Origin: Ferrimonas pelagia
Lineage (GTDB): Bacteria; Pseudomonadota; Gammaproteobacteria; Enterobacterales; Shewanellaceae
Assembly (NCBI RefSeq): GCF_039543565.1
Contig: NZ_BAABJZ010000024.1
Coordinates: 78,212 to 142,211 of the forward strand
DNA: 64,000 nt
Direction of reading: 5' to 3'
The notes beneath the pieces were generated by a model. That model searched no databases. It was given only the letters and a program-made list of their open reading frames with translations, and was not told the origin of the DNA. Below are positions 8,566 to 16,340 of this stretch, in pieces (positions within the stretch are counted from its first letter, which is position 1; every line of letters starts with the position of its first letter). A program made the position numbers and the translations under genes.

Positions 8566-9321
8566 ATGAGTGAACTGACAGGGAAAGTGGCGCTGATCAC
8601 CGGCGCAGGGCAAGGCGTGGGACAGGGGATCGCCCTGGCGTTGGCCGAGCGGGGGGTTAAGATCGCGGTCACGGGACGGACCTTGAGCAAGCTGGAAAAA
8701 ACCTGCGAGCTGATCGCCGCGCGTGGCGGCGAAGCGCTGCCACTGGTGTGCGACGTCAAAGCGGCGGATGCGTTAGCGCACTGCGTGGCGCAGGTGGTGG
8801 AGCGTTTCGGCGGCATTCAGATCTTGGTCAATAACGCCCAGGAGGTGTGTCTGGGCAGTTTGGAGCAATTGAGCGATGAGACATTGGAGGCGGGCTGGCA
8901 GTCCGGCCCCATGGCCACCTTTCGGTTGATGAAACTGTGCTATCCCCACCTCAAAGGGGATGGCTGCATCGTCAATCTGGCCAGTTCGGCGGCCAAACGC
9001 TGGGATATGGCCGGCTATGGCGGTTACGCAGCGGTGAAAGAGGCGATCCGCTCGCTGTCCCGGGCCGCGGCCTGCGAGTGGGGCCAGGAGGGGATCCGCA
9101 CCAATGTGATCTTGCCGCATGCCGAGTCGCCGGGCCTAGCTTGGTGGATGAAGAAAAACCCGGAGGAAGCGCAAGCCTTCCTGGATGGGATCCCGCAGCG
9201 CCGAGTGGGCCAATGCGAGCAGGACATCGGCCGTTTTGTCGTCCAGCTGTGCAGTGATGGCTCTCGTTACGTCAATGGCCAGAGCATTGGCTTGGATGGC
9301 GGCCAGGCTCTGCTAGGGTAA
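8566..9321 (+). CDS. SDR-family oxidoreductase
   Basis: A 251-residue classical SDR with the complete signature: TGAGQGVG at 12-19, LVNNA at 87-91, Ser140/141 and the YAAVK motif at 154-158. It ends in the usual 'NGQSIGLDGGQ' block. ATG 8566 is preferred over GTG 8560 because AGGGAG sits at 8555-8560. It lies in an apparent operon with the thioesterase-like gene. It is the third SDR of the cluster, so different carbonyls or alcohols of one substrate may be handled by different enzymes. The substrate cannot be read from the sequence. Confidence 0.85.
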   Translation: MSELTGKVALITGAGQGVGQGIALALAERGVKIAVTGRTLSKLEKTCELIAARGGEALPLVCDVKAADALAHCVAQVVERFGGIQILVNNAQEVCLGSLEQLSDETLEAGWQSGPMATFRLMKLCYPHLKGDGCIVNLASSAAKRWDMAGYGGYAAVKEAIRSLSRAAACEWGQEGIRTNVILPHAESPGLAWWMKKNPEEAQAFLDGIPQRRVGQCEQDIGRFVVQLCSDGSRYVNGQSIGLDGGQALLG

Positions 9322-9367
9322 AGGGCGGCCCTCATTTTGGGGTAACCGGACCGAGGAGTGCCAAGCG

Positions 9368-9763
9368 ATGGCGGGGATCACAGAGCTGGACGTACTGCTG
9401 CGCTCGATGCGGCCGCAGCTGATGGACGGCGAGTTTGTGTTTTGCACGGTGGCGGGGCCTTTGAGCCAGTACGTGACGCTGGCGCCGCTGGCCAGTTTTC
9501 AAGAGCCCGAGGGGCTGACGTTGATCTTGCCTAAAGCGCGCGCCCAAGCCGCAGGCATTGCGTTTGAGGGCAGCTATCGGCAGATCACCCTGCTGGTGCA
9601 CTCCAGTTTGGAAGCGGTGGGGCTGACTGCGGCCTTCTCCGCCTGTCTGAACCAAGCGGGGATCAGCGCCAACGTGGTGGCCGGTTACTACCACGACCAT
9701 ATCTTTGTGCAGAGTGCCGTGGCCGAGCGGGCCTTGGCGGCGTTGCAGCAATTGAGCGGCTAG
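9368..9763 (+). CDS. ACT-domain-containing protein
   Basis: A 131-residue protein resembling the stand-alone ACT-domain family (formerly DUF2241). It has the block 'GEFVFCTV' near residue 25, an acidic/aliphatic core, and a C-terminal repeat 'GISANVVAGYYHDHIFV' that is characteristic of this family. Such proteins are thought to bind small ligands such as amino acids, but their role is not established. GAGGAG precedes ATG 9368. It lies 46 nt after the SDR gene and may be transcribed with it. Confidence 0.75.
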   Translation: MAGITELDVLLRSMRPQLMDGEFVFCTVAGPLSQYVTLAPLASFQEPEGLTLILPKARAQAAGIAFEGSYRQITLLVHSSLEAVGLTAAFSACLNQAGISANVVAGYYHDHIFVQSAVAERALAALQQLSG

Positions 9764-9773
9764 CATCGCCTCT

Positions 9774-9799
9774 GCAGGGACAGCTCCCCTTGTCCCTGC
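9774..9799. terminator. Possible hairpin between convergent genes
   Basis: A perfect 9-bp inverted repeat (9774-9782 with 9791-9799) with an 8-nt loop between two convergent genes. There is no T tract on either side, so termination is uncertain. Confidence 0.3.
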
Positions 9800-9821
9800 A
9801 TTGAAGTGGCTATGGACGGCT

Positions 9822-10013
9822 TCAGTATTCCCGGTCGTATCCTGAGTCGAGCCTCGGCTCGCCCTCGATGTCGCGGGCGGGGACGCTGATATGGCCGTGA
9901 TTGTCCTGGCGTTCGATCAGTACCGTGTGGTTGTGGGTATCGATGGCGACGACGGTGGCGATCCCGTGGTGGCACTCGATCACCATGCCGGGTTTGATCT
10001 GCGTGATCTGCAT
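9822..10013 (-). CDS. Conserved-looking small hypothetical protein
   Basis: A 63-residue acidic protein starting MQITQIKPGM. The pattern of a short beta-rich sequence ('GMVIECHHGIATVVAID', then 'HTVLIERQDNHGHISV') resembles small KOW/SH3-like barrels, but I cannot assign a family. A strong ribosome binding site (GAGGGGAAG on the minus strand) precedes the start, which supports a real gene. It is convergent with the ACT-domain gene and divergent from the HD-domain gene. Function unknown. Confidence 0.6.
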   Translation of the reverse strand: MQITQIKPGMVIECHHGIATVVAIDTHNHTVLIERQDNHGHISVPARDIEGEPRLDSGYDREY

Positions 10014-10157
10014 AACGCTTCCCCTCTACTGCTGTGACGTTGAGCCCTATCCTTACGATCTTAGCGCGGGATCGGATCAAGCGCCTTGGCGATTTGAGGC
10101 GTAGATAAGGGGCAAGTTCCGTTAGAATGGGGGCCGTTTTGATCCTCGGGAGTCACC

Positions 10158-10763
10158 ATGCACAGCCAGATCCAGCTGATCCTCGACTTTATGGTCGAGA
10201 TCGAAAAACTCAAAGACGTTCACCGCAAGACCCGTCCGGTCGGCCTCAAGCGCTACGAGAACTCCGCCGAGCACAGCTGGCATGTGTGTTTGAGTGCGTT
10301 GATGCTGAAGGATTTTGCCGCCGAGCCGGTTAACATCGATCGGGTGATCCGCATGCTGCTGATCCACGATCTGGGCGAGATCGACGCCGGTGACACCATC
10401 ATCTACGCCAGCGAAACGCCGGAGAATAAGTTGGCGGAAGAGAATGGGGTCAAAAGGATCCTGAGCCTGCTGCCGGAGTCCGTGGCCGAGGGCTACCTGG
10501 AGCTGTGGCGCGAGTTTGAGGACGGCGCAACGGCCGATGCTCAGTTTGCCAAGGCGATCGATCGGGTGCCGCCGCTGCTGCACAATTTGCACGATGACGG
10601 CCACAGCTGGCGCAATCACGATGTCACCAAGGAGATGGTGCTTAACGTCAACCGCCGGGTTGGCAAGGGCATTCCGGCGCTGTGGCAGGTGTTGGAGGGC
10701 AAGTTGGATCAGGCCGAAGCCGATGGCTTGCTACGCTCTGAAAAAGACAGCCGCAGCGCATGA
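10158..10763 (+). CDS. HD-domain hydrolase, YfbR/HDDC2-like 5'-nucleotidase family
   Basis: A 201-residue HD-superfamily protein. The metal-binding residues are visible as 'SAEHSWHV' (His), 'IHDLGEI' (the HD pair) and a later Asp in 'KAIDRVPPLLHN'. This arrangement fits the HD_3/YfbR-HDDC2 group, whose characterised members hydrolyse deoxyribonucleoside 5'-monophosphates. GGGAG precedes ATG 10158. The stop overlaps the start of the following methyltransferase by 4 nt, so they form one transcription unit. Family call firm; exact substrate inferred. Confidence 0.8.
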   Translation: MHSQIQLILDFMVEIEKLKDVHRKTRPVGLKRYENSAEHSWHVCLSALMLKDFAAEPVNIDRVIRMLLIHDLGEIDAGDTIIYASETPENKLAEENGVKRILSLLPESVAEGYLELWREFEDGATADAQFAKAIDRVPPLLHNLHDDGHSWRNHDVTKEMVLNVNRRVGKGIPALWQVLEGKLDQAEADGLLRSEKDSRSA

Positions 10764-11490
10764 GTGAGTTGTACGGTAAACACGCCAAAGCCTACGCCGA
10801 GGCGGTGAAAGACAACGACCGGCTTTTATAAAGTACTGGGCCGAGTATGAGCGGCCCACCACGCTGGCGATGCTGGACAAGGCGCTGGGGGATCTGACCG
10901 GTTTTCGGGTGCTGGACTTGGGCTGCGGCTCCGGTGAGTACGTGGCCGAGTTACTGGCGCGCGGTGCCGAGGTGACGGCGATCGACGTTTCCGAGCCCAT
11001 GGTGGAACTGGTACAGCAGCGTTTTGGCGCTCGTGACGATCTGCACTGCTATGGCCAGGATATCAGCTTGGGTCTGCCACAGGAGCGCGACGATCATTAC
11101 GATCTGGTGCTGAGCTCTTTGATGGTGCACTACATCGCCGATCAGCACGCGCTGTTTGCCGAGTGTGCCCGGGGGCTCAAACCCGGTGCTCGACTGCTGT
11201 TCTCCACCCATAGCCCGGTGGCGGACGCCGAACTCTCGCCCAGCGGCAACTACTATGCTCGTGAGGCGATCTGTGACACTTGGCATACGGTCGGAGAACC
11301 GGTGGAGGTGGTGTTCTATCGCCGCAGCTTAAGCGAGCAGATCGGCGCGTTGACCGACAATGGCTTTGTGATCACCGCATTGGAGGAGGGGACGGCTACG
11401 GAGCGGCTGCGCCAGCGCAATGCTGAGGTCTATAAGCGGTTGACCACTCAGCCAAACTTTCTTTTTGTGATGGCACGGTCACGCAGCTAG
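10760..11490 (+). pseudogene. Class I SAM-dependent methyltransferase, apparent frameshift
   Basis: The natural start is ATG 10760 (overlapping the HD gene), giving a peptide beginning MSELYGKHAKAYAEAV that stops at 10829-10831 after 23 codons. The rest of a normal methyltransferase continues in the -1 frame from about 10825 ('KYWAEYERPTTLAML') through the SAM motif 'VLDLGCGSGEYVAELLARG' to 11490. One missing T in the TTTT run at 10824-10827 would explain the break exactly. Either the gene is newly inactivated or the sequence has an error. If translated independently, ATG 10870 would lack the first helix. Target unknown. Confidence 0.65.
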
Positions 11491-11543
11491 TGCCATGGGC
11501 GTTGCAAACTGACTGACCACTTATGTAGAGCAAGGAAAATGGT

Positions 11544-11897
11544 ATGCAACCTGCACCCATTAAAGATCCGATCACCTTTGAGGATTTCGACAAGCTGGAT
11601 ATCCGGGTTGGCACCATTGTCAGCGTGACGGAAGTGGCCAAGTCCGATAAGTTGATGAAGCTGATGGTGGATTTTGGCGATCATCAACGTTCGATCCTGG
11701 CGGGGATCAAGCAGGAGCGGGACGATCCCACCGAGATCGCGGGCAAGCAGGCGCTGTTTGTGGTCAATCTGCCGGAGCGTAAGATGGCCGGTGAGCTGTC
11801 TCAGGGCATGCTGTTTGATATCGGCTATGCCGACAAGCTGACCCCTTGCCTGGCGATGCCGGAAGTGGCCCTGCCCAATGGCAGTCGAGCAGGCTAG
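11544..11897 (+). CDS. csaA: CsaA-like tRNA-binding (EMAP/OB-fold) protein
   Basis: A 117-residue single-domain protein built entirely of the tRNA-binding OB fold found in CsaA and at the C-terminus of MetRS. The signatures are 'FDKLDIRVGTIVSVTEV', 'SDKLMKLMVDFG', 'ILAGI' and a C-terminal 'GELSQGML'. In Bacillus CsaA acts as a secretion-related chaperone; in other bacteria the role is unclear, but tRNA binding is plausible. AAGGAAA lies upstream of ATG 11544. It is transcribed alone or with the preceding operon. Confidence 0.8.
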   Translation: MQPAPIKDPITFEDFDKLDIRVGTIVSVTEVAKSDKLMKLMVDFGDHQRSILAGIKQERDDPTEIAGKQALFVVNLPERKMAGELSQGMLFDIGYADKLTPCLAMPEVALPNGSRAG

Positions 11898-11989
11898 CGA
11901 GAGGCTAAGGGCGCTCCTTATCCGGTTGTTGGCAGGGGCAATGCTTGGCTTTGGGAGACACCATAGGCCGAGCTAAACGGAGTGTTTAC

Positions 11990-12584
11990 ATGGATGTTTT
12001 GGGAGCCGGGCGATGGACTGTTCTGACTTTTGCCCTGATGCTGGCTGTGCCCGCCCTGGCGCAGCCCGTGGCGTGTGTCTATTGGGAGCGGGGTGGAGCG
12101 GACATTCAAGCCGAACACTGTGGGGCGCTGGAACCGTCCGGATTGCTCCGACTTGAACCGGATCTTCTGGCGCGGATCCGCTGGAATGACTCGGGCATGG
12201 CGTGCATGCTGGCCACCTCAGAGTTTGCTCGCGGCTGGTATGATATCAATCAAAATGGTCTGGGTCGCCGCAGTGCTTTTCTCACGGACAACGGCTGTCG
12301 CCCATTTAAGCACGGCGTGGATGCCACCGAAGTGGACGGTCATGTGGTGCTTTTTAACCCGATGATGGATGTGGTCAAGGCCACCAATTACCGTTGGTTT
12401 GGGTACTTCTTTGATGGTCATGCCAAGGTGTGTCGTGGCGAGTTGTCCCGGGAGCGGGACAACTCGCCACGGTGAGCATTGGCTCTATTCCGGTGGCGCT
12501 TGCGGCTATATCAACAGCCAACTCGAAGAGGTGGTGCCGCTGCAGCACCTCTTTGAGGACACGCCCAAGCCGAGGTTGCCCTAG
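11990..12584 (+). pseudogene. Secreted WG-repeat-like protein, frameshifted at an inverted repeat
   Basis: Begins at ATG 11990 (GGAG upstream) with a clear signal peptide ending ALAQP. The first frame runs to 12475 and contains WG-repeat-like segments such as GYFFDGHAKVCRG. The last recognisable repeat, 'WLYSGGACGYINSQLEEVVP', continues in another frame and ends at 12584. The frame changes inside a perfect 17-bp inverted repeat at 12434-12471. The intact form would have about 197 residues. Read literally, the product is a 161-residue truncated protein. WG-repeat assignment is by pattern only; function unknown. Confidence 0.5.
12434..12471. repeat. Perfect 17-bp inverted repeat inside a coding region
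   Basis: Positions 12434-12450 are the exact reverse complement of 12455-12471, with a 4-nt spacer (GGAG). There is no T tract and no intergenic setting, so it is not a terminator. It coincides with the break in the WG-repeat-like reading frame. Confidence 0.85.
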
Positions 12585-12596
12585 CCCAAACAAAAA

Positions 12597-12628
12597 AACG
12601 CTCTCCACAGAGATGGAGAGCGTTTTTT
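12597..12628. terminator. Bidirectional Rho-independent terminator
   Basis: A 10-bp stem (12597-12606 with 12615-12624), an 8-nt loop, a run of A on the left and of T on the right. It serves the plus-strand WG-repeat-like gene and the convergent arylsulfate sulfotransferase. Confidence 0.88.
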
Positions 12629-12644
12629 GTTGATGAAGCCGGGT

Positions 12645-14363
12645 TTAAAACAGCTTGTCGGCTTCGATCAGCACGCTTTGGTAGCTGGGCTCTGCTTTGC
12701 CCATCGGCAAGATATTGAGCTCGACTTTGACCTCGTCGCTGCCGTAACCGACTTCCAGCAGGGAGTATGGTTGGATCTCTTTCTCAAACAGGCCGGCGGA
12801 GGCGGAGTAGATCAGCTGGGTATCCCGATCGGCCTGGTAGTTGACCGAGGAGGTGATGGGGGAGTACCAGTCGTAGCCGCGCTCCTTGCCGAATTGCCAC
12901 TGCTGTGAAACCGTCATATTGGCTTCGTCGATCTTGTATTCCACCGCCCGACTGTACTTCTCTTTCTTAAACATCGGCTGACGCATATTGCGGGCGTCGC
13001 CGTTGTCGAACGTCATCAGAGTGCCTTTCTCTTTCGCCAGCCAAGCGGTGTGCTGCATGTAGCTGTATTCGAAGTCCGGACCACAGTGACCAGTGGCGCA
13101 GCGCAGCTTGTTGCCGTTGCTATCCAGTGGGGTCAGTACCTTGTCGGCCAGATCGCCGCGCCAGCCCTTGGCAGGGGCGAGGATCCACTTCACCTCCTTA
13201 TCGCGGCCGATCTTCACAATGCCCTGATGGCGGACCGACAGGACGATGCTGTCGTCGGTCGGATCGTGATCGACCGAGTTGACGTGGGCCCAGTTGCGGC
13301 CGGTGCCGACGCCGGGGATATCGCCAAACGGCGCGTCCGGCTCGATGATCACCGCTTCACCGGCATGCTCCAGATCCAGATTCAGGCAGATGGCGCCGCG
13401 ATCCGCGCCTTTGAGCAGATCGTCGCGCAGTGGATCCAGAATGGTGTTGAGATCCCACGCCTCCACCAGCTTGCCGTGGACATCGACCTCGATGATGTGA
13501 TCGCGCACTGTGGTGACCCGTTCGCCGTCTGGACGCAGGTAGTTTTTGCGCGCCACCCGCATCAGCATATGGCCGTTGTCCATCTCGCGGATCTCGTGAG
13601 AGAAATCGGCAAAGCCGCGAGGTAGGGCGCGATCAAACACAATATTGCCGAGCAGATCCATGCGGTAGTAGCGCTGACCCTGACCGAAGATCACATCGCC
13701 GTTGTCCAGCTGTTTGACCCCCATCAAGGCGCCGGTCTTGCTGGGATCGGTGGGATCCCAAACCGCCTGATGCGGCAGATACCAGCGTACCTCGCCTTGG
13801 GTGTCGGTAATGAAGTTGACTGGAGCCCAGCTCCACTGCAGTGCGCCGCCGTTGCCCCACTGCAGATCGATGGGCTTGGTGTTCTCTTTGACCAGATGAT
13901 TGACCCAGTAGAGCCGATCTTTGAACTGAGGTTCCACGTGCACCGGCTGCACTTCCGGATAGTTACGCACCTTGCCGTCGATTGATGGGCCGAACACCGG
14001 CTGGGTCAGGATCTGGTAGCGGTCACTGCGCGGCTCACCAGCGAGTTGATAGTGGACGGTGACTTGGTTGAGGTGATCCGGGTAGAGGCCAAACACAGGA
14101 ATGCCATCGTAGTGCAACACCGAGTTGTCCTGCACTGGGTAGTCGATTGCCACGCCACCCTCCCCTTTGCCCGCCACATGAATGCGGACATCGCTGACGT
14201 TGTGGGCGCCGTTAAGCTCGATCAGCGCAGTCAGGGGCGCACGGCCGCTGGGATCAACATTGACCAGTCCCAGCCCCCCTTGCGGGTTGCCATCCCAGCC
14301 AGCTTGGGTGGCAAAACTGGCACTGATCAGCAGGGATAAACCCAGCAGTTTGAACGATTTCAT
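12645..14363 (-). CDS. assT: Arylsulfate sulfotransferase (periplasmic)
   Basis: A 572-residue enzyme with an N-terminal signal peptide (about residues 1-21). AssT transfers a sulfate group from one phenolic sulfate ester to another phenol in the periplasm, without PAPS. The sequence has the family's beta-propeller core: 'NWAHVNSVDHDP', and the catalytic-histidine motif SVRHQG with His379. The RCATGHC pair (Cys422/427) matches the structural disulfide of E. coli AssT. ATG 14363 is preferred over 14369 because AAGGA stands 6 nt before it. In uropathogenic E. coli assT is followed by dsbL-dsbI; neither is present here. Confidence 0.93.
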   Translation of the reverse strand: MKSFKLLGLSLLISASFATQAGWDGNPQGGLGLVNVDPSGRAPLTALIELNGAHNVSDVRIHVAGKGEGGVAIDYPVQDNSVLHYDGIPVFGLYPDHLNQVTVHYQLAGEPRSDRYQILTQPVFGPSIDGKVRNYPEVQPVHVEPQFKDRLYWVNHLVKENTKPIDLQWGNGGALQWSWAPVNFITDTQGEVRWYLPHQAVWDPTDPSKTGALMGVKQLDNGDVIFGQGQRYYRMDLLGNIVFDRALPRGFADFSHEIREMDNGHMLMRVARKNYLRPDGERVTTVRDHIIEVDVHGKLVEAWDLNTILDPLRDDLLKGADRGAICLNLDLEHAGEAVIIEPDAPFGDIPGVGTGRNWAHVNSVDHDPTDDSIVLSVRHQGIVKIGRDKEVKWILAPAKGWRGDLADKVLTPLDSNGNKLRCATGHCGPDFEYSYMQHTAWLAKEKGTLMTFDNGDARNMRQPMFKKEKYSRAVEYKIDEANMTVSQQWQFGKERGYDWYSPITSSVNYQADRDTQLIYSASAGLFEKEIQPYSLLEVGYGSDEVKVELNILPMGKAEPSYQSVLIEADKLF

Positions 14364-14661
14364 CTGCATTCCTTTTCGATTGGTTATCTACACCCAACAG
14401 CTATTTTGGTGCTTAATAGTGGGAAAGTTTCCGAAAATGGATTGCGGTTTCTGCTTTTGCGATCCACTCATCGCTCTGAGCCTGCGTAAGAGAGAAAGCT
14501 TCGTAAGGGAGGGAGAAAATTGGGAGTTGGACGCGTTGCTGCAGTTGCGCCTGCTGTTAAAGTCGGCGCGGTGCGATCTGGGTCATAAAGGCGATAGGGC
14601 GACATTGCTGAGTGGGCAATAGGCGGTAGGCTGGTGTGCTCTTCTCCTTGATTGAGTCCCC
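14364..14661. other. Divergent intergenic region, assT / radical SAM
   Basis: 298 bases without a gene. The assT-proximal part is AT-rich and probably holds the assT promoter. I could not pick convincing -35/-10 pairs or a known operator. The radical SAM side is GC-rich with no clear motif. Confidence 0.4.
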
Positions 14662-15264
14662 ATGAGCACGCCAACCTTAGTCTACGATATCCGCAACAGC
14701 CGCTACCTTAATATCACCGGTCGCTGCACCTTGCAGTGCCAGTTCTGCCCCAAGCAAAACGGCAGCACCCAGGTGCATGATTACCAGTTGGCGCTGGACC
14801 GTCAGCCTAAGCCTGCGGAGCTCTTCCGTTTATTGGGCAAGGTGCAGGATTTCGATGAATACGTGTTTTGTGGTTACGGCGAGCCGACCCTGAATCTGGA
14901 TACCCTGCTAACCGTGGCCAAGGACATCAAGGCGCGCGGCGGCCGGGTGCGGCTCAATACCGACGGGCTGGGCAATCTGTTCCACCGCCGCAATATTTTG
15001 CCGGAGCTGGCGGCCTGCGTCGATGCGCTCTCCATTTCGCTCAATGCCCAGGATGAAGCCACCTACCTGAAACACTGTGCACCAAAGTTGAAGGGTTCGT
15101 ATGCCGCGGTGCGCGAATTTATCGAGTTGGCGCCGAAGTACATCGACAGTGTCGAAGTGTCCGCCATCGACGGACTTGAAGGCGTGGACATCGATGCTTG
15201 TCAGGCCATCGTCGAAGCGTGCGGCGCCCGCTTTAAGCGTCGCGAGTTGGATGTGGTGGGTTAA
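14662..15264 (+). CDS. Radical SAM protein, TatD-associated type
   Basis: A 200-residue compact radical SAM enzyme. The [4Fe-4S]-binding motif CTLQCQFC has the correct CxxxCxxC spacing at residues 23-30, followed by the SAM-binding 'FCGYGEPTLNLD' (the GGE-equivalent). At 200 residues it is close to the short 'TatD family-associated radical SAM' proteins, which lack auxiliary cluster domains. The target reaction of this group is not known. It stands alone, divergent from assT and convergent with a LysR gene, so the neighbours give no clue. Confidence 0.8.
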   Translation: MSTPTLVYDIRNSRYLNITGRCTLQCQFCPKQNGSTQVHDYQLALDRQPKPAELFRLLGKVQDFDEYVFCGYGEPTLNLDTLLTVAKDIKARGGRVRLNTDGLGNLFHRRNILPELAACVDALSISLNAQDEATYLKHCAPKLKGSYAAVREFIELAPKYIDSVEVSAIDGLEGVDIDACQAIVEACGARFKRRELDVVG

Positions 15265-15335
15265 GGGGCCAGATCTCGATCCTCGACTTTACCCCTAGCA
15301 GCGAGATACTGACCTTTACTCTGGCCTTCGGGGTC

Positions 15336-16223
15336 TCATGCCAATGCCGCCAGCAATCGTTGATGCAGCTCACGGACAATGGGCGTGAGCTGATGGCGGC
15401 CGGGGCTGATCAGATACAGCGGGGCCGGCTCACCCCAGCGCTCGGGGCTTAACGTCACCAAGCGCCCGGCTTGGACGTCATCGGCGATCTCCAGTTCGGA
15501 TTTATAGGCGATCCCCGCGCCTTCGCAGGCCCATTGGCGCACCACATCGCCGTCATCGGCGTAGCGCACTGTGTTGATCTTGATGCTGTGGCGTTTGCCG
15601 CCCTCCTCAATGCGCCAGCGATCATAGTGACTGTTTGCCAACATATAGCTTAAGCAGCGGTGCTGCTTGAGCGCGTCCAGGCTGTCCGGCTCGCCATATT
15701 CATCGACATAGCTGGGCGCCGCGCACAGGACCCGGCGGTTGTGGCGGTTGACGGCCTGGGCGATCAGATCCGAATCCTCCGGATCGCCGTAGCGCAGCGC
15801 CACGTCCACCGGCTGGGCATAGAGATCCGCCAGCCGGTCGCTGATCTGCAGCTTAAGCGTCATCTGTGGGTGGGTTCGGTGCAGTGCGGCTAACACGGGT
15901 TGCAGCTGGTGCCGGCCCAGCCCGGAGGACGCGGACAGTTGCAACACGCCGCGAAATTGGGCTTGTTCGCCCTGCAGGCCGCGCATGCCTTGCTCCAGCA
16001 GGGCCACGGCCTGCTGAGCGTGCTGCAAAAACGCTTCACCCTGCTGGGTCAGGCGCAGCTGGCGGGTGGAGCGGATCAGCAGGGGTGTGCCCAGCTCGGT
16101 TTCGAGCCGTTTCAGCGCGGCACTGGCTACGGCGGGGGAGATCCCCAACTGACGAGCCGCGGCGGAGAGGCTGCCATGCTGGGCGGTATGGAGGAAGATC
16201 TTCAGATCCTGCAGGGCTTTCAT
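15336..16223 (-). CDS. LysR-family transcriptional regulator
   Basis: A 295-residue LysR regulator. The N-terminal winged helix-turn-helix reads 'DLKIFLHTAQHGSLSAAARQ' with LGISPAVASAALKRLE as the recognition segment, followed by a periplasmic-binding-protein-like effector domain. ATG 16223 was chosen because earlier in-frame starts add residues ahead of the conserved helix-turn-helix. It is divergent from the zinc-type oxidoreductase at 16341 with a 117-bp shared promoter region. It is therefore the likely regulator of that gene, as is usual for LysR pairs. The inducer is unknown. Confidence 0.88.
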   Translation of the reverse strand: MKALQDLKIFLHTAQHGSLSAAARQLGISPAVASAALKRLETELGTPLLIRSTRQLRLTQQGEAFLQHAQQAVALLEQGMRGLQGEQAQFRGVLQLSASSGLGRHQLQPVLAALHRTHPQMTLKLQISDRLADLYAQPVDVALRYGDPEDSDLIAQAVNRHNRRVLCAAPSYVDEYGEPDSLDALKQHRCLSYMLANSHYDRWRIEEGGKRHSIKINTVRYADDGDVVRQWACEGAGIAYKSELEIADDVQAGRLVTLSPERWGEPAPLYLISPGRHQLTPIVRELHQRLLAALA

Positions 16224-16340
16224 TTTCAATATCTCGTTGAAAGAGTTGCTTTGGCTTGAGGGTTTTTCAAAATAATAACGCAATTAGAATGGGTGTATCG
16301 AAACAGATCAACGGACTTGGGTGTCCGACAGGAGATCAGC

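Noticed and set aside
12430..12633. Plus-strand ORF across the terminator at 12597-12628
   Set aside because: It runs through a strong terminator; the relevant frame is the one ending at 12584.
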